DNA from: Symbiodinium kawagutii
Lineage: Eukaryota > Sar > Dinophyceae > Suessiales > Symbiodiniaceae
DNA length: 64,000 bases
NCBI GenBank assembly: GCA_009767595.1
Contig: VSDK01016589.1
Location: 42,112 to 106,111, forward strand
Reading direction: 5' to 3'
The stretch's first letter is position 1; the number at the start of each line of letters is the position of its first letter. Position numbers and translations under genes: made by a program. Of this stretch, positions 1-11,919 are shown piece by piece. The notes under the pieces were generated by a model. That model did no database searches. It saw nothing but the letters and a program-made list of their open reading frames with translations, and was not told the origin of the DNA.

Positions 1-242
1 TGAAAGGTGGGGAAACAACAAAATCCTAGAAAGCTACCAGGCGGATGCTCCTTGAACCCTGCCAGGGACCTAATTGCCCCCTTCTGAGCTGCATCCACTG
101 GGACAATAGTCAACATGGGCGCCAGTCCCAAAACCTTTGGATATCATAATAGGTAGAAGAGAATAGCCTCATGGTACTTCTCATCTTTCTGTCGCATCCT
201 CCGCACCAAAGCGATCCATAGGCGCCATGGTCAACCACTCCA

Positions 243-311
243 CTAAGATGCCCGGACCATGCCATCGAAGCTGCCGCGCTCGCTGGGGCTCTTGGTGAGG
301 GTCAGAGGCAC
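243..311 (-). CDS. possible 3'-terminal exon with stop codon
   Basis: After a CTGCAGAG acceptor the minus strand reads 22 codons (VPLTLTKSPSERGSFDGMVR...) to a TAG at 243-245. It is the last credible coding block of the co-oriented series, so it may end the gene. An alternative is a GC donor before the stop (GATG|GCATGG), continuing to a KDEKYHEA-like block near 170-200 that resembles the KYL modules upstream. No domain recognised. Confidence 0.35.
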   Translation of the reverse strand: MPLTLTKSPSERGSFDGMVRAS

Positions 312-804
312 CTCTGCAGAACCAGTATCAGGCATCACTGAACATCACCAAACCCCTCTTGGGATCTCTTGGGGGTTGGTGAACGTGGTTGGATTGATCG
401 GGCTTGATTACCGGAATGTGCTGCGAATCTTCACTCCGAATCAGCCCAACAGTGTCAAAATGTTCGACTCAAAAAAAAATACACTGGAGCATAAGACCCT
501 TCCCTGTGACCCAGCTCTATCTTTCCAGTCTAGATGCTGTGGTGCGCAGGCTCTTGTCCATGTCCACCAGCTTCAATGCAGGCCTAAGCTGTGAATGCAG
601 CAGAAACGGTGGGGCCATCCACGTTAAGAAAAGGAATTCAATCAATGAATTCTCCAAAATCTTCACGAACCCCCCATGATTTCCAGACCACAAGTAGCAA
701 CAATCCAACCTGCAACTCAGGTTGAACAGCGCCCATCCGTCCAACCACCTCCCCAACCCCCCATCCCAGGCCAGCTGGCCAGGGCCCCCATGGCCGGGCC
801 GCTC

Positions 805-900
805 AAACTTCTTGAAGGCCGCCTTGGCCTCGGCCACCGTGGCGAAGTCGCCCAACTTCAACGCTTCAAAGGTTTGGCTCTTGGACAGCTCCAGCTGCTC
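805..900 (-). CDS. exon, charged helical segment (AEAKAAFKKF)
   Basis: The acceptor CCACCAG|GAG opens 32 codons that include SKSQTFEALKLGDFATVAEA followed by KAAFKKF. A GA donor after TTT is the best fit, but the frame stays open further. The TVAEAKAAFKKF stretch faintly recalls the C-terminal half of WGR domains of PARP-like proteins; the WGR signature itself is absent, so a coiled-coil or helical linker is equally likely. Confidence 0.5.
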
Positions 901-1580
901 CTGGTGGCACGGGAGCTGATGGACGGGAAAATCCAGCGGATCCTGGCCACAGATTGGTGGAAATTTGTGGGTTTTATCAAGAAGTATGTAGGTTTTGTCA
1001 ATTTGGCGCTGCCACATCCAACAAAAAATGTAGGTTGATTATGGTTTATTCAGGCGATATCCATGTGTATCATTGTTTCTCCAACATCTACTATTCCAAG
1101 TGCATCAGCTACGATTTGCCATCCCAGTTGTGGTTCATGGGGTGTGTTCCATCAGCAGTAGGAAGTTTTCAGCTAGGGTGGCTCGATGTTGGCAGCATAA
1201 TCCGTGTAACATCAGCCCAACATCAGTGTCCTGTGTCCGGGAATTAAGGGTGTTTTGCGTGCATTTTGGCTAATTATGACTTTCTTTTTAAATTTAGAGC
1301 CAGAAGGATAGCAATAGAAGTCACTTGTACTGTTGGGTTTGGACTCCACTATTCGAAGCTGCACAGATCATTTATGTGCACATCCTATGCCGAAACTCAC
1401 GTCTCACTCCAGCTCCTTTTCCGCAATGATCTTCTCAGTCTCCAGATTTCCTGGGGCCGTACTTTTCAGCGCAAAACTGAATCTTTAGGAAGCTTTCGCA
1501 CCTACAAAATCATCTCTTGGACCTGGTTAATGACAAGAACGCTTGAACAGAAATGCGCGGACCGAGCCTTCGGTCTGTTC

Positions 1581-1631
1581 CTTGCATCTTTGGGTCAAGG
1601 CAGCCTTTGCTTGCACCAAAGCCTCACAGCG
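1581..1631 (-). CDS. 51-nt exon, helical segment
   Basis: Bounded by CCCAG|CGCTGT and TGCAAG|GAACAG (GA donor). It encodes RCEALVQAKAALTQRCK, 17 codons, phase 0 on both sides. The Ala/Lys/Gln pattern matches the neighbouring coiled-coil-like exons at 805-900 and 2056-2130. Confidence 0.55.
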
Positions 1632-2055
1632 CTGGGATGCTCCGTGCTTGAGAAAATGATTTCCGCCCCAGCTCCGAATCAAAAGACATCCTGCGCCCCA
1701 GAATGGTGCCGTGCTAAGATCAACTGATGAACCTACTGTTTGTAGTTTGTAGCAACGATCTGTTGGCTGATGTTGGTTGTTCAGTTGGCTTCCTCCCAAC
1801 TTTATTCCGATCGACTGGCCCGATTGAACAAACAAACATGAAACATCCTGGCATCTCCTTACATTCCGAGGTGGCTCACAACCCATCATCCCAATGAAAA
1901 TCGATGGACATCGATGAACCTCCCAACAGCTGGACTCGTTTGGTCATTGATAGGAATGTGAACTGCTACGGGTACAGGGGCCCTTGACCCACCACCATAT
2001 AGGCAGGTAGACTTCCATCGACCCTGCAGGTCTCTCCCAGCACTTCCCATCCCAC

Positions 2056-2130
2056 CTCCGAGGCATGTTGAAGCTCCTCATTTCTGCTGGCAGTGGTAGC
2101 CTTCGCTTCCGTCAGAGCTTCCTCAGCAGC
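2056..2130 (-). CDS. 75-nt coiled-coil exon
   Basis: Acceptor GTCCAG|GCTGCT and donor CGGAG|GTGGGA enclose exactly 25 codons beginning AAEEALTEAKATTASRNEEL. The heptad-like spacing of Ala and Leu with Glu/Lys suggests a coiled coil. Both splice phases are 0. One of the cleaner exons in the 3' part of the series. Confidence 0.65.
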
Positions 2131-2401
2131 CTGGACAGCTGGAAATGCAAACGGTCCACGTGAACGGCGTCAAAAAGCTATACCCAGCATGCTGGTTGAT
2201 GACTTGGCCTGGCACGGCTTTTCCGATAGCATCTGAACAAGTACAATGGTTATTCTGATTCATCCATCGCCAGGATTTTACACTAGTCACATGCACAAGG
2301 ACCAGAGCCAGCAGCCCCAGAGACTGTTTTGGGGAGGGAATCTGATGCCCTTTCTGTCTTTTCCTGCAGTCTCTAGGACAGGTTCATGCTCCCTGCCCAG
2401 C

Positions 2402-2442
2402 CTGGAGTTTTTGATCCAGCTCCTCTTTGGTAGCTTCTGCGC
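2402..2442 (-). CDS. 41-nt exon, helical segment
   Basis: Acceptor GGGATAG|GCGCAG and GC donor CTCCAG|GCTGGG. Encodes AEATKEELDQKLQ, another Glu/Lys/Leu helical piece. Length is not divisible by three, so it needs a partner exon of complementary phase. Confidence 0.45.
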
Positions 2443-2729
2443 CTATCCCAAACTCAGGGACATCCAAGGAACCCAAGGGCATCCAGCAAAGTCAGCTCGC
2501 TCAGTAATTAGCCAGTTGCTGCCACTTTTACAGCTGTAGGCAATAGAAGTAATCCAAATAGGCAGCAAAAAACACGCAATGCCCCACAATGCTCCACACC
2601 TTCCCACCCAATCTGGCCATGTCATTGGTTTGCTGACCAACAACTGTCCACAACGGTTCGACACACAGGGCGGGGCCTGCCACTTTTTGGTTCTCTTCGT
2701 CCAGAGCCAGCTGCAAACTGCCCAAGATC

Positions 2730-2778
2730 CTTGGCGTTCCAAGCGCCCACAGCCACCCGGGCACCCAGAGCTCGCCGC
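2730..2778 (-). CDS. possible exon, basic segment
   Basis: Acceptor GCCTTCAG|GCGGCG and GA donor GCCAAG|GATCTT. The frame RRALGARVAVGAWNAK is the most protein-like of three open frames. A second possible piece, LALDEENQKVA, follows a TTTGCAG acceptor near 2712. Frame choice is uncertain. Confidence 0.3.
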
Positions 2779-4859
2779 CTGAAGGCACACCTCCGATCCG
2801 CCAAATGGTCCTCGCTGGCCCTGCTCACTGCCATGTTGCAGCCAAGTTTCTTGGATAGTGCCTGGACAGGTGAGCTGATCTGGAATCAACCTGCCTCTAG
2901 TGAAAGGCAGGTGCGCAATGCATTTAGAACGACAGCACTTGATGCTGTTGATGGGGGCAGTGGAATTCCTATGAAGGGAAGCAACGATCTTCTTCCAACC
3001 AAAGGGATTGCCAAGACTAACTGCACATAATCAACTAAGAAGATCTAAGAAGTACATTTTCGCCATCGCTCGGTTGCAAGCATAGCTCAGTTTGACCCGA
3101 GACCAATGGCCTGCTCCCGAAACTCTCAACTAACTAAGTTGGGGGAGAGCTTTGGAGCAAAGCAATTGGCATGATCACCCACCAGAGCTCAGGCAAAGTG
3201 ATCACCAATGATTGCCAAAATCAAACGCCCCTTGGATGAAAATTCTGGCATGCCATGGCACGCCCATGGAACTAAATTGCTTGGTTCTGTCATCCCAGTC
3301 ATTGATCCTTCATGGCTCGCAACAGGACTGGCAGCTGATTTTCTGAGTTCCTTCCGCCTTCGTCACACTGCAGGTACGGCAAAGCGTTCAGCGAAACCCG
3401 AGGCGTCAATATAGCTGAGAGCAGTGGAAAAGAACACATATGCACATACACAATACATGTATTTATGCATTTTCACATGTCACATAATTATTACATAATA
3501 TATGTATACATTTGCATGTAGCATATAGGAATAGAGAATGACTCTTGGTATTGCACGCACATCTGTTGTCCTATGTGCGCATTCGTGCTTATGGACCATG
3601 TTGCGCATTATGATTCAATATGACCACCTGCACCACTATCACCATTGGCGGACTTTGTATGATGCCCCTTCTCTAACTCACTACTACTTGGCAGTCCAAT
3701 GCACGGAAGTCGTTCAAGTTCCCAGGATTGTCAAACTGAGCGGTGTTCCCACCATCCCATGGCAAACCAATGTAACGATATACGATGCTGTACCCACTTC
3801 AGATGTACTACACTACAGTGCAACACGCACAATACACTATGGCATGCTATGGCACAAGCATGTGCCGAAAGGATCCGAAAGGTGCAAACACCAAGGAGGT
3901 GCTCCTGAGATGGTGCACACTTCAACGCATGATGTCTGTCTCACTTGGGCACGCTGCGAATTAGGGGCCGCAGGTTGGCAGAGTCTGTTGATAACTAATT
4001 AATGCCTTGACCACAGCCACGGATTCACTGCAATTCGGTCCCGGTTGATGTCTTTTGCGTCCAGTGGGATCACACATATGGGAGGAGCATCATGTGCCAC
4101 TATCAACTTTACAGTGAACCATCAGTGAACCGCACCTGCCCGTGGTCAATAGCAAAGCCTTAGCGGCTTCACGTCGTCACAGTCACGACGCTACAATCAC
4201 AACCCCTGCGATTGCTTTGCCGTTTGGGTCGGTCCATGTCTGTGGCGCCACCCAAACACACCAAACGCCCCGTGGGAATCAGGGCCCGCAATTGGCGTGT
4301 CTTAGAGCACCGTTGACCGCCCAGAACTGAGAATCTGGTTACAGCCAGGCATTCGCTGAATCACTGCAGTGCCAAGTCTGTCAAACCAGCGAAGCAAACC
4401 GAAAAACCTGAGATGTCCTTAGAAATGGTGGTTGTTGGTTACAACATGTCTGTCTATCACTGCTTCCTTGTGTGTCTACTGAGTCTACTGTCGTCTTTTT
4501 GCACCCCGGACGATTTTTTCGCTGGTTGTCAATCCACGCTTTTCCCATACAAATAGCCAATTCTAATCCACGGCAATTTGATTGTAATTACATCATCTAA
4601 CCGGTGGTTGGGTTGCAAATGACATTCTCCCATGGGTGCAAAACCCCCGGTAAACTGGCAATGGAAAATCACGATTTTTTGAAGGAACCCCCGCTTGCAA
4701 ACCAGCTATTTCTATGGTGGATTTTCCAGCCAGCCAGGTTAGGGACCACCAGGGGTTAGGGGGTAATGACAACCTCCCCACCACAGAGCAGAACCTCCTA
4801 CCCTCTTAATCTGCTCGTCACTTACTATACGCGATACCTCAGCAACTTCTTTATGGCAC

Positions 4860-4896
4860 TGCAGCCGCAGCTGCCACCCGGCACCGCGTGGCTAGC
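4860..4896 (-). CDS. possible small Ala-rich exon
   Basis: A good pyrimidine-rich acceptor (CTCTTTGCAG|G) opens a short block that could encode LATRCRVAAAA before a GT donor. Nothing else supports it. Confidence 0.28.
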
Positions 4897-5688
4897 CTGC
4901 AAAGAGATGGGGCTGTCCGTAAATGCTTCCAATAATTCGCAATGATTCACTATCAACTGTAGCATAAGTAGCCATAAGTAAACATATCAAGCCATCAAAC
5001 TACGGACGCCCTCCAAAATTGAGAGCTGTTCATGCTAAGATGAAGATGTTTCGATGCTTCAAGGGGTGGTTCAGCAAACCATTTATGGACAGCCACAGGT
5101 GAACCCCGCACCGTGGTCAGCACGGAGAAACACAACGGATCTGCGATGGGTCGGGCGATTCAATGAGCCAAGAGCTGTAGTTATGCATTTGCCTGGACAA
5201 ACGCGTCTGATCGCATCTGCAAAACCCCAACGCCTCCCGCATCTTACTTGAGAAATACCCTCCTATAACCACTTCAAAGTCAGACTCCACCTCTGCTCTG
5301 GCCACGGCCCACCGCAATCCACACCCAATAAATCAGGGCATCTCTGGCGTCGCCCCGTGGTGAAACCGTGGCTGCTTAGAACCACCATGCGGTGCTCAGC
5401 ATCCGCCGCCGGCCAGGGACATGGCCTGGCCGGTGACCAAAACGCAAGGGGCTTGGGGATCTCACTGGGAAAATCCTGTCTATACAACTTAGACATGCGC
5501 CTTGGATTTCTGCTTGTGACATTTAGGATTGAAAAGATCTAACGATGTACATGAAACTGCCAAAGGCCATAAGTTGTTGATAGCATGCCATGTGCCATCA
5601 TGGCCTAAACCCTAGTGACCTAGTAAAGTTTGAGCTGGGGGGTCAAGACTGCCAATTTTTGGGCCGTGGCAATTTACAACCCTGTAGC

Positions 5689-5746
5689 CATTAGTTTCGG
5701 CACGAACCTTTTGGGCATTCTCCAATTCATTGAACTGACTGAGATC
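5689..5746 (-). CDS. 58-nt exon, helical module
   Basis: Acceptor CGTCAAG|GATCTC and GC donor CTAATG|GCTACA. Encodes DLSQFNELENAQKVRAETN. Position and pattern (Leu/Phe spacing, then K-x-R-x-E) resemble the LLEEFKKLKTDKQK exon at 10.1 kb, suggesting a diverged copy of the same module. Confidence 0.5.
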
Positions 5747-5992
5747 CTTGACGTGGAAACATGGAAGTGAAATGAACAACACAGGACCATTGATCCCCCA
5801 CTGATCGCTCCTTCCATCACTGAATCATGTGTGTGTGTGCGTTTCCTGCAGTTTGTATATTCAGTTGTGACACACGCCACACGTGATCCCTGTTGCTTTC
5901 CTACTGAACTACGCCAAATCTTGATGGATTCTTTGGGGATGTAGCCCGGGTTCATTACCAGGCGGTCCCAAACCAACACGCAGAGTCTTCAC

Positions 5993-6034
5993 CGGGCCTC
6001 CGCCATCTTGACACGCATGGCCTTAGATTCAGGG
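5993..6034 (-). CDS. exon, MRVKMAEA module
   Basis: Encodes PESKAMRVKMAEA before a GT donor (GCCCG|GTGAAG). The core M-R-x-K aligns with MQLKVAALMSEAEA (10.3 kb) and MRMKVAAALS (12.7 kb), so it looks like a third copy of that segment. The 5' boundary is either CATCAG|CCC or a few bases earlier. Confidence 0.42.
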
Positions 6035-6217
6035 CTGATGACTTTGGGGAGCGGCAAGTGCCAAGCTTTCCTCGAGACTAGGTGCCAGCTGTGAGAGATG
6101 AAGCGTAGAGGAACTCGCACCAAAAACGTGTAGCTTGTAGCCACATGTTTATGACTAGCCCCTGAGAACAAGCCATCGGCCAAAACCACGGCCAGCATAG
6201 CTCAGGCAAGTTGCAGC

Positions 6218-6248
6218 AGGGAGCTTGGCAAGGTAGTCCTCCTTCTTC
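6218..6248 (-). CDS. micro-exon, KKEDYLAKL module
   Basis: After CTTGCAAG|GAAG it reads KKEDYLAKLP up to a possible GC donor. It matches the KYL motif of exons at 10.1, 10.3 and 12.7 kb (EKYLSKL, EKYLNNL, DKYLSSI). Confidence 0.42.
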
Positions 6249-6423
6249 CTTGCAAGGGCCAATCCCAGCCGGGGTGCCAAGTCAGTTTGAGCTTTCAAGG
6301 CTCTGAGTGGATGAAGCTGAAAGCTCTGGGAGAGCGGGAGCCATGGACCTTCCAAGGGTTCCACCAGGGGACCAACCAGGGACACCAAGGGTGCTGGGAC
6401 CTCCAAGTGACCCCATGTGATGC

Positions 6424-6491
6424 CAGGGTGCTTGGAGGTCTTCAACTTCTCCAACTCCTCCAGATGCTTCATGACGGCAGTCTTCCTTGGG
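6424..6491 (-). CDS. 68-nt exon, LEKLKTSKHPG module
   Basis: Acceptor GATGTCAG|CCC and GC donor CACCCTG|GCATCA. Encodes PRKTAVMKHLEELEKLKTSK followed by HP. The L-x-K-L-K/R-T-x-K core recurs at 10.1 kb (FKKLKTDKQK) and 11.1 kb (LKKLRTEKQK). Confidence 0.55.
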
Positions 6492-6579
6492 CTGACATCG
6501 GCCACCCACTTGCTAACGGTGGCTGCTGGTGGCTTATTGGGTGACTATAGGGCTACCATAGGGATATTAAGTACTTCTA

Positions 6580-6581
<2 letters not shown>

Positions 6582-6625
<44 letters not shown>

Positions 6626-6635
6626 CGACGACGAC
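6582..6635. repeat. (GAT)n microsatellite
   Basis: A pure GAT run followed by GAC triplets. It yields poly-Asp or poly-His frames in translation, which I do not treat as coding. Confidence 0.95.
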
Positions 6636-7242
6636 TTCGTACCACCATCATCAGTAGCATCAGTACCATGGCAGTTAAACATGTGGCTAAATTACAACTC
6701 TGACATGCATCGCTCCGCGCATTCACTGGCTGTCGACACCCCCACCTGCAGGAATACAGTTGATTCCGTTACACTGCATGACATGGCATTACATTCCCAT
6801 ACATTACATTTTATTACAGTACACTTCGCCACAGTACATGAATCGATCTAAAGACTGTGACAAATTTGTTCATCTCCTGCACTGCACTTGCAATGGCTAA
6901 CAGGCTGACAGGGTATAGGTCCAGCTTCATCGACCCAAGCACAGTCAGCTCAGTCTGTGCTAAACTCCGCATGCCATTTGGTAGCACAAAAGGTGACAAC
7001 CCTCTTTGCTGTGCCTTCATGAGATGTCCCTCACTGTCTGGCTGACTTTGCAAACCATCGAAGCAATAAAAACAATGTCAACAATCTTTTCTACCTAACC
7101 ATAACTTTCATCTGTATATGTACATATATCCATAAATATATCTATGTAAATATAGACACATATATAAATACATCTCCATATTCACCTCACACAGCACATC
7201 CCAACTCAGGTCCCCAACCCATGGCACTGTGCCCGGCTGTGC

Positions 7243-7341
7243 CCTCCGCACCAAGGCTCTTCTTGGGCGACTCGGCCTTGGCCTTGGCTTTGCCCTTGGG
7301 CTGCACCTTGGGGCCCTTGGAGCTGCTCGAGGTCGCGGCTT
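7243..7341 (-). CDS. 99-nt exon, Lys/Ser/Pro-rich linker
   Basis: Acceptor CTCGCAG|AAG and GC donor GCGGAGG|GCACAG. Encodes a segment with SSSSKGPKVQPKGKAKAKAE then SPKKSL, a basic and probably disordered linker. It may act as a nuclear-localisation or DNA-binding tail, inferred only from composition. It resembles ESPKPKGSAG at 14.7 kb. Confidence 0.55.
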
Positions 7342-7961
7342 CTGCGAGCGGGCAGATGGGGGGGTGGCTGCACAAATGTGCTGACATGGAGAACATATAT
7401 GTTTGGAAGTCTAAAAGCACAATATCTACAAATGTTTGGAATGAAGAGATATATCTATATATATTTATTTATTTGTTTTGAAATCTGTTTGGAGATCATG
7501 TTTATCATGATTTAGTATGATTTATTGCATTCGATTATACCTTTTACTACATTTGTACCATATGTTTCATTCTTATTCGAACTGAGGTTTGTTTCATGAA
7601 GTGCGCACATACAGGTAGAGAGCGCAAAGGCATAGGCGTTTACTTTTGTGCTCAAACATGCTCAAACGTTCTCATGTATTCTTTGGTGTTTAATAACTGG
7701 TAAGCATGCTTCATCAGCAAATCATTGTTTACCCATCCTTCACCAGTGCTAATCTGCTAATCATCATTAACTCTCTTGAGCCACAATACTGAACCACTGC
7801 CAACCCTTATTCACCTAGACTAACCGCTATATGCTGTCAACTATCCTTCATCACTGTATACTGTTGACCATCATTAAGCATCATTAACCATCATTAACCA
7901 CTACTATCAACCTCCATTGGCCGTCATTCACCGCCACCATCAACGGTGGTTGAGCCCCATC

Positions 7962-8027
7962 CCGGGAGGCTCCACTCCGCTCAGCTTCGCCGCCTGCGGC
8001 GGCCTTCTCATGACGGGCCGCGGCAAC
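7962..8027 (-). CDS. 66-nt exon, Ala/Glu-rich
   Basis: Acceptor AGCTGCAG|GTTGCC and GA donor TCCCGG|GATGGG. Exactly 22 codons starting VAAARHEKAAAGGEAERSGA, phase 0 at both ends. Confidence 0.5.
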
Positions 8028-8194
8028 CTGCAGCTGTTGGCAGATACCTTTGGGGAGTTCTCAAGTTTAATTTGGTATTTCATTTGGGGAAAAATTGATG
8101 GTTAAGTTTGGTTTTTTATTTGGTTTTTAATATGTTAATGGTTTTATTCGGTTTCCATTGTTTGGGGAAAACTACCAAGTTTATGGTGTCTAAT

Positions 8195-8440
8195 TTGGTT
8201 GTTAACGGTGAGGCATGATGGTAAATAGCCGTCTGCAACCATCAATAAGAGGTCACATACATTGATATACCAACTATTTTTCAACTGTGTGGAGGGGCGC
8301 TCACGCCAATTGGGGGAAAACCCGCAAATTAATGTAAATGGTGAAGCATGATGGTACATAGCGGTTAAGAACCAGCAATGATAGGTGATATACATGGATA
8401 TACCAACTATGTGGGGGAGTGCTCAAGCCAGTTTGAGGAC
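8195..8440. repeat. two-copy direct repeat, about 134 bp
   Basis: The segment with GGTGAGGCATGATGGTAAAT (near 8205) recurs diverged near 8339, and both copies continue to a shared GATATACCAACTAT. No coding potential seen; intron sequence. Confidence 0.7.
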
Positions 8441-10067
8441 CACCCCAAGTTATGGCTGGTTGATTAATTACTATAGATGGTTTATAAAACTGGATGATGT
8501 GAGGGTACCCCTCTGACTCGAGAAACCACCGAATGTGAGGAGGACTGGAAATACATACATAGATTTATTATGTAGATTTGTGTAAATGCGCATGTTTGAT
8601 CTGGTTTTTGAAATAGTCTTGAAGAGATATGTACAAACATGCAAATATCCATATACCTGTGTGCACATCTACGTGTAACTAGGACACGTTTGGTCAAGTT
8701 CTAGATGTGACCAGGAATCCTCTGAAATCATTAAGACACAGATTATGTCATTTGCGGCAGCGGCCCAACCACGTGACACCTGCTCTGCCACCTCTAAGAG
8801 GGTCGGAGGTCCCAACCTGCAGCTACTCTTGGCAAGACGCGACCAGATCCATGGAAGTGTGGGTCCAGGGCATGGAGTATCAAGTTGGGAAGCCATGGTT
8901 TCTAGATGTAAAATAGCTGGGTTCATGATTTAAGAGGATTAAGTTTGTTGGGGAACCACCCTGATCAATTGAAGTTTGGGAAACACGACTCTGGCTGGGT
9001 TTTTCGAATGCTGGACTCCCTTGCACATAGGTCCAAAGGTCCAGTGATCAGGGTGGTTTCTGACTCTACCTGCAGGCAACCGGAAGACAGGGCGCTTCAA
9101 TGCCAAGGTCGCAGAGGAATGACCAAAGCTATGAACGTCCCCGTCCCCTTCCACGAGATCAGAGTAGACAACATGGGCCAAAGGTAGAAGCTCCAACAAA
9201 CCCGTCTCAACAGTGCCCTGATATAGGGTTCTGATTCCCTTTTAAAGCGATATTTCGCTTACTATGTAGGTCAAGCGTCCCCATCTCCATATCAAGCCCT
9301 GTATAGTTCACATATTTCCGCAACGCATCGCGGTTTCAACCAGGATTGACCCCAGCTGAATTCAAGTTCCCACCTGGAAGGGGATGGAGTTTGGTCAGCC
9401 ATCGCATGTTCCACGCGCTGGCGCAAGGGGCTTGACCTGGGAGCACCAGGGCAACCACCAACGGGGAACCCGTTGAGAGAAGCCTGTAGTTACAGCGTTT
9501 AAGTGTGACAGTGAGGCTGTTCGGAGGTTGGTGATGTAATGTGTGGTGTGAAGAAATCGAGTGCCAGTGCGGACCAGCGACTAGCTGCACTGACGTTTCT
9601 AGTTGGAAGCCAAATGCCATGTTGGGGGTGCAATACTTTGGACACTGTGGACAGTGGTGCATTCCCACAACATCCAACAATCAAAAGATAAGTGATGGTT
9701 CCTGTGGTCCGATTAGCCATCCCAGCCACACACAAAAAGGTCGAGCTCGAAGAAGGCTCATCCCAAATGGTTGGGAACACATCCCTCTTTTGGGGGTCGA
9801 CTACTCAGGGCTTCAGGTAGCGTGAAGCTGAGTCATTTTTTTATTTGCTGGCCAATGCTTTGGGGTCCCGAATTTCTGCCAGTACCCACCAGTGTTCGAA
9901 TCTGCCAGTCCTCAAACCATTTCACGTCGGAGGGTGAAAGTCTATCTATATGCGTATAATTACATTAAAGTGACAGGCAATGCAGCAGAAACACCCTCAT
10001 TACATCTCATTACATCATTCATCTTGAATGATCTCAACTCCAGTCATGGGAGTTGAGGCCCCAACAA

Positions 10068-10135
10068 TTTGCTCAAGTACTTCTCCTTCTGCTTGTCGGT
10101 CTTGAGCTTCTTGAACTCCTCAAGCAGTGGCTGCG
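10068..10135 (-). CDS. exon, LKTDKQKEKYLSKL module
   Basis: Acceptor GTGCAG|CGC, then QPLLEEFKKLKTDKQKEKYL and SKLL. It may instead stop at a GA donor after KQK (AAGCAGAAG|GAGAAG at 10086), because at 10.3 and 12.7 kb the KYL part starts its own exon. It links the two halves of the recurring module and shows their order. Confidence 0.55.
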
Positions 10136-10257
10136 CTGCACAGGCCTTTCCCACATCATGAACCTGTGGCTGCCCCAAGGCGTGAGAAACACCACCAGAC
10201 CGTGGCTCGAAGATGCTGGCAGAGGTCGCTATGAGACCAGTCACCATGCTACAGCAC

Positions 10258-10407
10258 CTCCCCAGTCTCCTCCAGGTGCTTCTGGAGCTCATCCTCTTCA
10301 GCCGGTGCTGAGGCAGTAACCTCGGCGGCCTTGGCAGCCTCCGCCTCGGACATTAAGGCGGCCACCTTCAGCTGCATGTTGGGCGTCAAATTGTTCAAGT
10401 ACTTCTC
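10258..10407 (-). CDS. 150-nt exon, KYLxxL-MQLKVAA module
   Basis: Acceptor AGACAG|GAG and donor GGGGAG|GTGCTG enclose exactly 50 codons, phase 0 at both ends. They begin EKYLNNLTPNMQLKVAALMS, continue with an Ala/Glu stretch and end with DELQKHLEETGE. Paralogous to the 12609-12782 exon. No named family recognised. Confidence 0.7.
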
Positions 10408-11127
10408 CTGTCTGCTGGGATCTCGTTTTCGACATGTTGGACTGCTGAAAAATCTGTACGCTGCCAGGCCTCTATCTGTCTATCTATCTATCTATCGATC
10501 TATCTCCGGTATATTCGGATCTTTCGCTTGTGTGAGATTCGCAGCATTTGCGCTAGGGACATTAACATAAAGTACATACATTTACAAATAGATATAGAAA
10601 CAAACTGCAACAAATCAAGAAAAACACATCATGAACGCATGTCATCACTGCCTTTGATTGTGCCATCACTTTGCTTCGATATGCCCATGGTAATCAAATG
10701 ATGGTTGATGGACTCAGTCCTGCAGCATTATACCATTGACCGTGATGTTTCAACATGCAGTCCCCCATAGTGATGCATGCAGTTGCTCATCCAACCAACC
10801 TCGTGCCAATGGAGTGGTAATTACGATGACAACCACTGACATTTGAATGATTTGAGCCACTTGGCAGAATCCGTTGGAACATTCAACATATATACTGTAT
10901 CGCTCCTCTGAATCTCGCTGTGCATCCATATGCCCTCAAAATCTATTTATATCATGTGGGGGGTTCTTAGGATGGGGGACTCCAAAAATGGCGGGTTCAT
11001 CACTATCAATGGCGGGTTTATCACTGTCATTGGTGGGTTTATCGCTATAAATGGTTTGAAGAGGATGATTTCGGGGTACCCCTATGGCTTGAGAAACGCC
11101 CATGTTGGATGCACTCCCTGAGGTCTC

Positions 11128-11160
11128 CTTCTGCTTCTCAGTGCGGAGCTTCTTGAGCTC
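11128..11160 (-). CDS. 33-nt micro-exon ELKKLRTEKQK
   Basis: Acceptor GCCTCAG|GAG and GA donor AAGCAGAAG|GAGACC give 11 codons, phase 0-0. Near-identical in sequence to the LKTDKQK part at 10.1 kb. The donor GAGACC is shared with the exon at 13.1 kb. Confidence 0.55.
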
Positions 11161-11201
11161 CTGAGGCTTGGCGGGAAGCGAAGCAATACGCATGGCACGT
11201 G

Positions 11202-11249
11202 CAGCATCTCAGCATGCTTGTCCTTCAAAAGCAGCTGAGCCTTTGGCAC
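11202..11249 (-). CDS. possible exon, LLLKDKHAEML
   Basis: After ATGTAG|GTGCC the frame reads VPKAQLLLKDKHAEML. It has the same shape as the KHLEELEKLKTSKHPG exon at 6.4 kb. The 3' limit is uncertain. Confidence 0.35.
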
Positions 11250-11289
11250 CTACATGTATAAATAAACAATACATTAATAAAAAATGAAA

Positions 11290-11410
11290 TAAATAAATAT
11301 ACATTATATATATATATATATTTTTTAATTTATCTATTTATGAATACATTTATTTAAATAATATATACATTAAAAAAAAAAAAATATATATATATATATA
11401 TATACACAGA
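11290..11410. repeat. AT-rich simple-repeat tract
   Basis: Runs of (TA)n, poly-A and poly-T with no coding potential. Confidence 0.9.
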
Positions 11411-11700
11411 TATGTGTGTGTGTGCGTACTAAAGTGTAAACCACTGCTGCAATGTGCTACAATTCCAGGCCTGGAGTGACTTGACACATTGCCATTCGAG
11501 GAGATACTGTGATGAAGGTGGGGATGCCCAGGAGCACACCGGGGCTGACATGGAACACCCACATGGCTGTCCTACAGGTGCATCATCTTTACCAATTCTT
11601 TAAGGCTTCATAGCTTCATCATTTTCATCCACCAAAAGTACCCAACCAAATGTGGCCCATGCCTGCCCCCCCCGCCACACATCGCCACACGCCATCCCAC

Positions 11701-11813
11701 CTTCACGTGGTTCTCGGCGGCCGTGGGCTTCTTGGCCTTCTTAGCCTCCGGTTCCGCGGACGCACCTGACACCTTGCGCTTGGCAGCGGCCGATTTGGCT
11801 TCAGGCTCTGCGC
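11701..11813 (-). CDS. 113-nt exon, bipartite basic linker
   Basis: Acceptor ACTGAG|GCG and donor GTGAAG|GTGGGA. Encodes AEPEAKSAAAKRKVSGASAE then PEAKKAKKPT. The KRKV and KKAKKP clusters resemble a bipartite nuclear-localisation signal, which is an inference. Confidence 0.6.
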
Positions 11814-11888
11814 CTCAGTCGCTGGGTGACTGGCTGACTATCAAGGCAGCACCATCACAAGCCTCAGCATTGTCACCACCACCATCAT

Positions 11889-11919
<31 letters not shown>

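Noticed and set aside
805-900. WGR domain of a PARP-like protein
   Set aside because: Only the AEAKAAFKKF end is reminiscent; the W-G-R-x-G signature was not found in this or the adjacent exons.
3538-4002. 154-codon plus-strand frame
   Set aside because: Composition is irregular (many His, Cys, Thr), there are no splice or start context signals, and it is opposite to the direction of all supported exons.
9073-9190. Possible minus-strand exon SDLVEGDGDVHSFGHSSATL
   Set aside because: The donor (CTGCAG|GTAGAG) is good but no convincing acceptor was found; kept out of the feature list.
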